A stretch of DNA of 8,144 nucleotides from positions 1 to 8,144 of the forward strand of contig CAYUVB010000059.1 in assembly GCA_964448055.1 (NCBI GenBank), in the 5' to 3' direction. The notes under the pieces were generated by a model. The model was not told the DNA's origin. It made no database searches and was given only the letters and a program-made list of their open reading frames with translations. Position numbers and translations under genes: made by a program. Position 1 is the stretch's first letter. Each line of letters begins with the position of its first letter. This stretch comes from WANQ01 sp964448055. Lineage in GTDB: Archaea; Thermoproteota; Thermoprotei_A; Sulfolobales; WANQ01. Below, piece by piece: positions 1-5,639 of the stretch.

Positions 1-858
1 TCCTTTTCTTCCAGGTTTCTTACCTGCTACTACTTCACCTAGTTCAGCTATCTCATCTAGTTTTAATAGTCCCTTCTCAATAGGTATCCTTATATCACCT
101 GTTTCCTCCATAACAGCTTCTCTAGAATCAACCACTATGCTTTCAGCCCTGCAAATAACCTCATCGTCAAGTGCACGTGCATCCTTCATATGCGCTCCAA
201 TGCTTACAACATGTACTGGTGGTTCAAGAGCATCACCGAATACTACGGGTTCCTTGGTTGTAGTAGCTTCTACTACTATTCTGGCACCACGTACAGCATC
301 TCTAGGATCTTTTGCAACATATGTGTCGAATCCAAGACCTTCTACATAGTCCTTGTATTTTTCTAAAGCCTGCTTCCTTATATCATATATTCTAACCTTT
401 ACTGGTTTAAAGTATTCTACTATGAATTTAAGTTGATACCTTGCTTGATACCCGGTACCTATAATAGCTATATCACCTTGCTCCTTAGGAGCCATATATT
501 TAACTGAGACAGCTGAAGCAGCAGCTGTTCTAAGTGCTGTAAGTACTCCCCCTTCTAGTACAGCTAATGGGGAACCATTTATGGAATCAAAGAGTGTTAC
601 AATGGCTTGAATAGTTGGTAACCCTCGTTCGATATTAGATGGTATAACATTTACAATTTTTACGCCAACACCATAACCCGGTACATAGGACTGCATTATA
701 CCCCACCAATTACCTTCAACCCACATAACAGTTCTTGGCGGAGTAACTGTCTTGCCCTCAGAGAATAATTTGAAGGCCTTAGCGATCTCATCAACTAGTA
801 TGCGTGGCTTCAATAACTCTTCAAGATCACTTCCACTGAGAATGAGTATTTCAGGCAA
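1..858 (-). CDS. Ornithine cyclodeaminase/mu-crystallin family NAD(P)-dependent enzyme, C-terminus cut by window edge
   Basis: The frame is open from a TTG at 858 to the window edge, giving 286 residues of a family that is usually about 320-330 long, so roughly 40 C-terminal residues are missing. The TTG start is chosen because GGGGTG (865-870) lies 6 nt upstream; an in-frame GTG at 867 would overlap that site. Visible landmarks are R42 (TPPR), K67 (GVKIVNV, the substrate lysine of the family), LRTAAAS (109-115), the Rossmann loop GTGYQARYQ (134-142) and D159 at the end of the next strand, which favours NAD(H). The family includes ornithine cyclodeaminases, archaeal alanine dehydrogenases and imine reductases, all soluble cytoplasmic enzymes. 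The ornithine cyclodeaminase aspartate of the GGDCPGK motif appears as H223 (GAHMKDAR), so true ornithine cyclodeaminase activity is doubtful and the substrate is unknown. The gene is divergent from the sugar kinase. Confidence 0.88.
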   Translation of the reverse strand, partial: MPEILILSGSDLEELLKPRILVDEIAKAFKLFSEGKTVTPPRTVMWVEGNWWGIMQSYVPGYGVGVKIVNVIPSNIERGLPTIQAIVTLFDSINGSPLAVLEGGVLTALRTAAASAVSVKYMAPKEQGDIAIIGTGYQARYQLKFIVEYFKPVKVRIYDIRKQALEKYKDYVEGLGFDTYVAKDPRDAVRGARIVVEATTTKEPVVFGDALEPPVHVVSIGAHMKDARALDDEVICRAESIVVDSREAVMEETGDIRIPIEKGLLKLDEIAELGEVVAGKKPGRKG

Positions 859-1030
859 TATATACACCCCTAGAGAAACACATCTCCTACTACATTAAAC
901 ATTGTGTCAAAGTAGAATTAAGCTTTACCTAGTAATAGTCAATACCTGATCTAGATATAAAGTGATTAGAGCAGATACGAATCTTTTTGATTAGGGATTT
1001 TAATATTTAATATCTTTAGGTGCTAGCACG
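859..1030. promoter_or_regulatory. Divergent promoter region between the cyclodeaminase-family gene and the sugar kinase
   Basis: This AT-rich gap of 172 bp must hold the promoters of both outward-facing genes. CTAGATATAAAG (950-961) is TATA-like on both strands, and TTTTAATATTTAATA (999-1013) is a second AT-rich element close to the kinase. The kinase has the Shine-Dalgarno-like AGGTG at 1018-1022, 8 nt before its GTG. Transcription start sites cannot be fixed by reading alone, and no operator-like palindrome stood out. Confidence 0.4.
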
Positions 1031-1963
1031 GTGGTTTCCATATGTATTATTGGTAGTATTCATGTTGACTTTATTATACGTGTTCCTAGGATTCCAAGTA
1101 TAGGTGAAACTATTCTGGGTGAAGGCTTTGAGATCCATCCAGGTGGTAAGGGTGCTAATCAATGTATTGGAGTTGCCCGTTTAGGTGTTAGAGCATCCCT
1201 AGTTAGTAGAGTTGGTAATGATTTTCTAGCTGATATGGCATTAAAGAACCTTAAAACTGAAGATAACGTTGTATTAGATTATGTTAGTACTGTGGAAGGA
1301 GTTCATACTGGTGTCGCCTTTATTCTTGTTGATTCCTCTGGTGATAACATTATTGCTGTTGCTCCAGGCGCTGATATGTATGTTTCTCGTAGTGACGTAG
1401 ATAAAGTTCTAAAGTCAATACATGGTTTTAAGGCGTTGTTAGTTCAGTTAGAGATACCATTAGATACAGTAGCTTATGCTTTAGAGAAATTCCATGAGAA
1501 GGATGTTTTAACTATACTTAATCCAGCACCTGCTGTTGTGTTACATGAGAGTATTTACAAGTACGTTGATGTTCTTACACCTAATAGTACTGAGCTAGGG
1601 ATACTCGTAGGATTAGATATAGGCTCCTTAGATGACGTGATACATGCTTCTAGGAAGCTCCTTAAGGCCGGTGTTAGAATAGCGGTGGTAACAACCCTTG
1701 GGGCTAATGGAGCTGTTGTTGTTACAAGGAATAGAGTTGTTCATCTACCAGCATTTAAAGTAAAGGCCATTGATACTACTGGTGCTGGTGATGCATTTAA
1801 TGCAGGCCTCGCTGTAGCTTTAACTGAAGGTATGGGTATTATTGATGCAGTCCTCTTTGCTAATGCTGTAGCAGCGTTAAGTACAACCAAGATGGGTGCC
1901 CAAGAAGGGCTACCTAGAAGGGATGATGTCGAAGACTTCATTAAACGTCACGGTTTAAGCTAG
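1031..1963 (+). CDS. Ribokinase-like PfkB family carbohydrate kinase
   Basis: This is a complete 310-residue protein, the normal length for a ribokinase, starting at GTG behind AGGTG. It has both PfkB signatures: GGKGANQ (38-44) and DTTGAGDAFNAG (248-259) with the catalytic base D254. Ribokinase-type features also include D13, E141 (QLEIP), NPAPA (164-168), TPN (183-185) and the C-terminal GAQEGLP (289-295). The predicted reaction is ATP-dependent phosphorylation of a sugar or nucleoside hydroxyl, for example ribose to ribose 5-phosphate, in the cytoplasm. The E. coli ribokinase residue N14 (GSINAD) is H11 here (GSIHVD), and archaeal members of this family include nucleoside kinases, so the substrate stays open. 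Its stop overlaps the end of the convergent transporter gene by 9 bp. Family assignment is firm; substrate is not. Confidence 0.93.
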   Translation: MVSICIIGSIHVDFIIRVPRIPSIGETILGEGFEIHPGGKGANQCIGVARLGVRASLVSRVGNDFLADMALKNLKTEDNVVLDYVSTVEGVHTGVAFILVDSSGDNIIAVAPGADMYVSRSDVDKVLKSIHGFKALLVQLEIPLDTVAYALEKFHEKDVLTILNPAPAVVLHESIYKYVDVLTPNSTELGILVGLDIGSLDDVIHASRKLLKAGVRIAVVTTLGANGAVVVTRNRVVHLPAFKVKAIDTTGAGDAFNAGLAVALTEGMGIIDAVLFANAVAALSTTKMGAQEGLPRRDDVEDFIKRHGLS

Positions 1964-3136
1964 TATTATCCAGAATATCTCGTAGAGTATCCATCCGGTT
2001 ATAACGCTTACTGTATTGAATGGAATACTTATTCTTATGAAGTCCCAGAAACTTACTTGATATCCACGTTTTTCTAATATCCTTACAGCTGTNNNNNNNN
2101 NNNNNNNNNNNNNNNNNNNNNNNNNNNNNNNNNNNNNNNNNNNNNNNNNNNNNNNNNNNNNNNNNNNNNNNNNNNNNNNNNNNNNNNNNNNNAGATTAGC
2201 TAGTCCATGTTTTGCAAAAGCACCAGATAACGTGAATACTCCTATTAGGAATAGTAATAGTTTCCATTCAAAGCCAGCTACTAGTGCATGTTTCACACTC
2301 TTATAATCTCTATGAATTAATCTAGTTATTGTTAATCCTCCAACAGCTATTAACGCTATTAAACTTAATGGCAAATGAATAACGTGTCTTAAACTAAGCA
2401 ATATTATCTTTATCGTTAGGAACAATGATGCTTCTATAAGGAATATCTTATCAATAATGTTGGCTATTTGTCCCGTATTCCTGTCATTAAGACTATTCGT
2501 ATTATAAGGGTTGTTTATCTGCGATAAACTTCTTCTGGCTATTAACGCTAATACCAGACAAGCTATTATCATTGGTATTAACGTGAAGAAGAACATGGAT
2601 GGTTTACCATTATACCATATGAAGTCTGTGAATACAAGGTTAAGGTAGCCTGCAGTAATTATTGCTGGTGGATCACCTATCATTGTAGCAGAACCAGCCA
2701 TATTTGATGCTAGTGCAACCCCTATCATTACTGGTATTGGATTAAGATTCATAGACTTAGCCATTCGAAGAGCAATTGGAGCAAACAGTAATACCACGCT
2801 TACATTCTCTAGGGCTATACTTACAAGTCCTGCCGTAAAGCTTAACCAGAAAACAAGTTTAAGAGGACTTGTAAGCCTCCTACGTAAAAACGATGAAACA
2901 ATTTCCATTAATCCTGAATCCTCTAAATATACCGTTAATATACTCATACCAAGTATTAGTCCAAGTACATCCCAGTCAACGTAGATTAATAATTCGTTGA
3001 AATCAACAGCATTTGTAGCAACTAGTACTAGAAGTATAATTAAACTAACCCATTGTCTTTCAATCCTACCCCAAGTAATCATTCCTATTAGGAATACTAG
3101 TAACCCTAGTATTAGTCCTTGATATATGTTCTCCAA
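1955..3136 (-). CDS. ArsB/NhaD/P-protein-type ion transporter, interrupted by an assembly gap
   Basis: This is a polytopic membrane protein read from a TTG at 3136, the only start available because an in-frame TGA lies 7 codons upstream. The first 314 residues carry many hydrophobic segments and the first half-repeat of the ion transporter superfamily: ALENVSVVLLFAP (108-120), then ASNMAGSATMIGDPP (143-157), where IGDPP is the most conserved element. LLLFLIGVFTLSGAF (293-307) opens the second half. The 45 residues after the gap (ILEKRGYQVSFWDF and a final membrane segment) match the family's C-terminal end. Relatives carry arsenite, Na+/H+ or dicarboxylates, and nothing here selects among them. 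The central aspartate usual in the D-N-V motif is E110. The second-half loop motif falls inside the N run. Frame agreement across the gap is accidental, since the gap length is a placeholder. Confidence 0.85.
   Translation of the reverse strand: MENIYQGLILGLLVFLIGMITWGRIERQWVSLIILLVLVATNAVDFNELLIYVDWDVLGLILGMSILTVYLEDSGLMEIVSSFLRRRLTSPLKLVFWLSFTAGLVSIALENVSVVLLFAPIALRMAKSMNLNPIPVMIGVALASNMAGSATMIGDPPAIITAGYLNLVFTDFIWYNGKPSMFFFTLIPMIIACLVLALIARRSLSQINNPYNTNSLNDRNTGQIANIIDKIFLIEASLFLTIKIILLSLRHVIHLPLSLIALIAVGGLTITRLIHRDYKSVKHALVAGFEWKLLLFLIGVFTLSGAFAKHGLANXXXXXXXXXXXXXXXXXXXXXXXXXXXXXXXXXXTAVRILEKRGYQVSFWDFIRISIPFNTVSVITGWILYEIFWIILA
2093..2192. other. Assembly gap of exactly 100 N inside the transporter gene
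   Basis: Exactly 100 undetermined bases is the conventional filler for a gap of unknown size. Both sides belong to the same transporter gene on the minus strand. By comparison with the family layout, about 80-95 residues are expected between the two flanks, so the true missing sequence is probably nearer 250-290 bp. Confidence 0.97.
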
Positions 3137-3283
3137 TTTGTTTTCCCAGCCACATCAAAAGATGTAGTCTAGATTTCTTAAACATATCTGGTAGTACTCT
3201 AAAGAAGTGTTTCGACAAACGTCGTATAATAGTTGTACTAAGAGTTAAAAACAAGATATTCGTGAGTCTAACGCGGTGATTAT
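3137..3283. promoter_or_regulatory. Divergent promoter region between the transporter and the acyl-CoA synthetase alpha gene
   Basis: This 147 bp gap separates two outward-facing genes. For the plus strand, the A/T-rich GTTAAAAA (3244-3251) sits about 25 nt upstream of ACGCGGTGAT, and GTATAATAG (3224-3232) is another TATA-like candidate. GGTGAT (3275-3280) is the ribosome binding site for the synthetase; it is only 3 nt from the ATG at 3284 and 6 nt from the next codon, GTG at 3287, which could be the true start. No strong Shine-Dalgarno motif is visible for the minus-strand TTG. A small inverted repeat, CGAC-AAAC-GTCG (3213-3224), lies between the genes. Confidence 0.4.
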
Positions 3284-4684
3284 ATGGTGAATGCTAAAGA
3301 ACTGGAACCATTATTCAAGCCTAAAAGCATAGCTGTTATAGGTGCATCAACAAAGCCAGGTAAAATAGGATATGAAATAGTACGAAATCTATTAGAGTAT
3401 GGGTTTGAAGGTAAAATCTATCCTGTTAACCCTAAAGCTAAGGAAATACTTGGCTTAAAGGCTTACCCTAATGTAAAGGACATTCCAGACGAAGTAGATA
3501 TGGCAGTAATATCAATACCAGCTGATAAGGTATTAGATGCCGTAAAGGATTGTGGAGAAAAGGGTGTAAAAGTACTTGTTGTCATAACAAGTGGTTTCAG
3601 CGAGGTAGGTAACGAGGAGCTAGAAGAAAAGCTTGTAGAAACAGCACGTAAATACGGTATGAGAGTCCTAGGACCAAACATATTCGGAATAGTATACACA
3701 CCCAATAAGATGAATGCTACCTTCGGCCCCAAAGATATTCTACCAGGAGGTATAGCGTTCATAACTCAGAGTGGTGCATTAGGTATAGCATTAATGGGCT
3801 GGACTATTCTTGAAGAAATAGGCTTATCAGCAGTAGTAAGCATGGGTAACATGGCTGATATAGACGTTATGGAGGTCTCAGAATATTTAGCAGATGACCC
3901 TAACACCAAGGTTATAACAATATATCTAGAAGGACTAAAACCTGGAAGTGGACGTAGATTCCTAGAAATAATGAAGAAGGTTTCAGAGAAGAAGCCAGTA
4001 ATTGTCGTAAAGTCAGGTAGATCTGAAAGAGGAGCTGCAGCCGCAGCAAGTCATACTGGTAGCTTAGCAGGAGCGGACAAGGTATATGATGCTGCAATGA
4101 AGCAAACGGGTATATTAAGAGCACTTAACATTGAGGAAATGTTTGACTGGGCTAGAGCTTTTGCACTACTACCACTTCCTAAGGGAGAAAATGCTGTCAT
4201 AATAACAAACGGTGGTGGAGCAGGAGTAATGGCTACTGATGCAGCAGCAGACTATGGAGTAAAATTAATGGATCCACCCGAAGACCTAAAAGAAAAGTTC
4301 CGTAAGCACATGCCATGGTTTGGAAGTCCGAAGAACCCAGTAGACCTTACTGGTATGGCTACACCAAAAGAGTATTATGGTGCAGTCAAGGAAGCATTAT
4401 ATGATCCACGCGTACATTCAATAATAGTACTATATTGTAGAACAGCTGTATGTGATCCAATGGAGCTAGCCAACGCTATAATAAAGGCTCGTGACGAAGC
4501 AAGAAAGGATGGTATAGAGAAACCAATAGTAGTATCAATGATTGGTGGAGAAGACGTATACCAGGCAATGAAGCATTTGAATCGTAACAGTATACCAGCA
4601 TATCCTATACCTGAGAGAGCAGTATCAGCTCTTGGAGCACTGCTAAGATATGCACGTTATCTAGGAGTAGTTAAGGGAGAGTAA
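3284..4684 (+). CDS. acdA: ADP-forming acetyl-CoA synthetase (acyl-CoA synthetase), alpha subunit
   Basis: This complete 466-residue protein matches the alpha subunit of archaeal ADP-forming acyl-CoA synthetases. The enzyme converts an acyl-CoA, ADP and phosphate to the acid, CoA and ATP, the energy-yielding last step of sugar and amino-acid fermentation in hyperthermophiles. The N-terminal CoA-binding Rossmann domain starts with SIAVIGASTKPGKIGYEI (15-32) and includes YPVNPKA (46-52). The succinyl-CoA-ligase-like domains follow, with ITQSGALG (160-167) and SHTGSLAGA (256-264). H257 is at the position of the phosphorylated histidine in the Pyrococcus enzyme. ITNGGGAGVMATDA follows near residue 306. 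The ATP-grasp beta subunit needed for activity is not in this window, so it must be encoded elsewhere, as in Pyrococcus. The acyl specificity (acetate, branched or aromatic acids) cannot be read from the sequence. Confidence 0.95.
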   Translation: MVNAKELEPLFKPKSIAVIGASTKPGKIGYEIVRNLLEYGFEGKIYPVNPKAKEILGLKAYPNVKDIPDEVDMAVISIPADKVLDAVKDCGEKGVKVLVVITSGFSEVGNEELEEKLVETARKYGMRVLGPNIFGIVYTPNKMNATFGPKDILPGGIAFITQSGALGIALMGWTILEEIGLSAVVSMGNMADIDVMEVSEYLADDPNTKVITIYLEGLKPGSGRRFLEIMKKVSEKKPVIVVKSGRSERGAAAAASHTGSLAGADKVYDAAMKQTGILRALNIEEMFDWARAFALLPLPKGENAVIITNGGGAGVMATDAAADYGVKLMDPPEDLKEKFRKHMPWFGSPKNPVDLTGMATPKEYYGAVKEALYDPRVHSIIVLYCRTAVCDPMELANAIIKARDEARKDGIEKPIVVSMIGGEDVYQAMKHLNRNSIPAYPIPERAVSALGALLRYARYLGVVKGE

Positions 4685-4769
4685 GCCGACATATATTATC
4701 CAAGAGGTTTCTTCCCAATACTTTTATTAGCTAAAGACATTTTATCTAGTAATTCTTTCTATAACTCTA

Positions 4770-5302
4770 TTGGTGAAGCTAGAAGTGTTACTCTTTGATT
4801 GGGGTACATATAATTCATCATCAACATCGGCGAAATCGGCAACGCTAGGAATGAAGTTAACAGAAATACCAGCCGATTTTTCACGCAAAGGTCGTGGACC
4901 AGAGTACTTTGAATCATATAAGGAGTTTGCATCTAAGGCCTTCACGACTATAACTGCACATGCACCATATTACAATGTTGTAAGTGATAGCGAAATGGTA
5001 AGACAGAGAGTACTTAAAGCCATGAAAGCTGCAATAAGAAATGCCGCATTAGCGGGAGCAGAGGTATTCAACCTACACCTAGGATGGAAGGTTTATGGTA
5101 GACAAGAAGATGTAGACTTGGCAACAGACTCATCATTTCATTCCAGTTACCCTTACCTGGAGGAGCATTAAAACTAGTAAACCTAAACTACACATACCTA
5201 ATAGACACACCAGAGAAGCTTGAACTAACACTCAAGAACGCTTACTCCATAGAAAATACTATAAGTACATCTAGTATTACCACTATAAGCATAAAATGAT
5301 GA
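4770..5302 (+). pseudogene. Decayed remnant of an endonuclease IV-like (AP endonuclease family 2) TIM-barrel gene
   Basis: The first frame runs 133 codons from TTG 4770 (or GTG 4773/4785; GGTGA at 4772-4776 would suit the last) and stops at 5171. It keeps two zinc-site landmarks of the endonuclease IV/sugar isomerase TIM-barrel family, ITAHAPYYNV with H64 and FNLHLGW with H103. Their spacing of 39 is close to the 40 between the first two zinc histidines of E. coli endonuclease IV. Such proteins are normally about 280 residues, and the glutamate, later histidines and C-terminal half are missing. Around 5116-5160 the reading shifts to another frame that stays open to a TGA at 5300-5302 but shows no recognisable barrel motif. 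The simplest reading is frameshift plus deletion in a former DNA-repair or sugar-metabolism gene. A short expressed protein or a sequencing error cannot be excluded. Confidence 0.6.
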
Positions 5303-5354
5303 ACCCAGGCGACCCAGACCCTAAGGGATGAAGATTTCAGCCTTGGCTGATATG
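5290..5354 (+). ncRNA. C/D box sRNA, predicted dual guide for 2'-O-methylation of 16S rRNA
   Basis: The elements occur in canonical order: C box ATGATGA (5296-5302), a 12-nt guide (5303-5314), D' box CAGA (5315-5318), a 6-nt spacer, C' box GGGATGA (5325-5331, one mismatch), a 15-nt guide (5332-5346) and D box CTGA (5347-5350). The flanks CATA (5290-5293) and TATG (5351-5354) can pair as the terminal stem. The complement of the D guide, CCAAGGCTGAAATCT, contains CAAGGCTGAAA, an 11-nt match to the archaeal 16S segment GCAAGGCTGAAACTTA. The D' guide complement contains CGCCTGGG, matching crenarchaeal 16S GCCGCCTGGGGAG just upstream. By the D+5 rule the targets are G near 902 and G near 881 (E. 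coli numbering). The rRNA sequences are recalled, not searched. The RNA overlaps the end of the decayed gene. Confidence 0.72.
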
Positions 5355-5400
5355 GTTTAGTAAAGCCCCATGTAATATGAACTTATGGTACTACACATTG

Positions 5401-5495
5401 TATTAATATACCATATACTTAATAAGGGGAGTTCATCATAGCCCTAGACATGAGAGCACCTAGCCGTACACAATGTTAGAGGGGTGCTCTAGGTC
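5401..5495 (+). promoter_or_regulatory. Possible promoter and hairpin leader of the Glu/Trp microORF
   Basis: TATTAATATA (5401-5410) and CATATACTTAATAA nearby are TATA-like, which would place a start site around 5430. In the presumed leader, AGAGCACC (5453-5460) is fully complementary to GGTGCTCT (5483-5490), an 8-bp stem with a 22-nt loop. The 3' arm covers most of GGGGTG (5481-5486), the only Shine-Dalgarno-like motif before the ATG at 5496, so the stem could mask ribosome entry. A competing 6-bp pairing, ACCTAG (5458-5463) with CTAGGT (5489-5494), is also possible. No known riboswitch class is recognised. Confidence 0.35.
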
Positions 5496-5594
5496 ATGGT
5501 GGTCTTCTTAGAAGAAGAGGAAGAATGGTGGGAGGAAGAAGAGGAAGAGGAAGAAGAGTGGTGGGAAGAAGAAGAGGAAGAAGAAGAGTGGTAA
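5496..5594 (+). CDS. Candidate 32-residue Glu-rich microprotein with tryptophan pairs every 11 residues
   Basis: The frame opens with ATG 5496 directly after an in-frame TAG at 5490 and ends at TAA 5592. It reads M-V-V-F-L, five Glu, Trp-Trp, nine Glu, Trp-Trp, eight Glu, Trp: 22 glutamates in 32 residues, with tryptophans at 11-12, 22-23 and 32. GGGGTG (5481-5486) lies 9 nt upstream. All 22 acidic codons are GAR (15 GAA, 7 GAG), so the only base that varies in the tract is the wobble base of this frame, as expected if Glu is selected here. An 11-residue period corresponds to three helical turns and would put the Trp pairs on one helix face. I know no family with this pattern; function is unknown. 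The other two frames of the tract are also open (Arg/Gly-rich and Lys/Arg-rich), so coding remains a hypothesis. Confidence 0.45.
   Translation: MVVFLEEEEEWWEEEEEEEEEWWEEEEEEEEW
5511..5591 (+). repeat. Imperfect 33-nt tandem repeat forming an 81-nt purine-rich tract
   Basis: Three units made of runs of GAR triplets, each closed by TGGTGG (or TGGTAA at the end), follow each other: 5 GAR + TGGTGG, 9 GAR + TGGTGG, 8 GAR + TGG. Apart from the T of each TGG the plus strand is pure purine, so the minus strand is an almost pure pyrimidine tract. It lies between the 3' end of the decayed gene/sRNA and the convergent 207-residue gene. Confidence 0.85.
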
Positions 5595-5600
5595 AATAAC

Positions 5601-5619
5601 TATTGTTTTTCCTTTATTC
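5601..5619 (+). terminator. Putative U-rich archaeal terminator after the microORF
   Basis: TATTGTTTTTCCTTTATTC contains a run of five T (5606-5610) 12 nt after the microORF stop, followed by more T-rich sequence. Archaeal transcription commonly ends in such oligo-T tracts without a hairpin. The site lies between convergent transcription units. On the minus strand the pyrimidine tract at 5511-5591 could play the same role for the gene ending at 5640. Confidence 0.35.
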
Positions 5620-5639
5620 CATAATAATATTGTCTTAAC

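Noticed and set aside
137..349. Plus-strand frame of 70 codons at the left end (and similar at 6808-7089 and 7798-8091)
   Set aside because: Each lies antisense to a clear coding gene and reads as low-quality sequence without motifs.
3912..4124. Open frames on the minus strand inside the synthetase gene (also 3463-3762)
   Set aside because: They are antisense shadows of a strongly supported gene, with no ribosome binding site or recognisable protein pattern.
4814..4824. Other TGATGA-like C boxes on the minus strand (near 4819, 5145, 5436 and 6595)
   Set aside because: None is followed at the right distance by a CTGA D box with plausible guides.
5350..5436. Inverted repeats ATATGGT/ACCATAT (5350-5356, 5410-5416) and ATGAACT/AGTTCAT (5377-5383, 5430-5436)
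   Set aside because: They are 7 bp, AT-rich, widely spaced and overlapping rather than nested; chance is a sufficient explanation.
5511..5635. Lys/Arg-rich third frame over the purine tract continuing to 5641
   Set aside because: It follows a TAG at 5508-5510 and has no ATG, GTG or TTG start in frame, so it could only be made by read-through or frameshifting.
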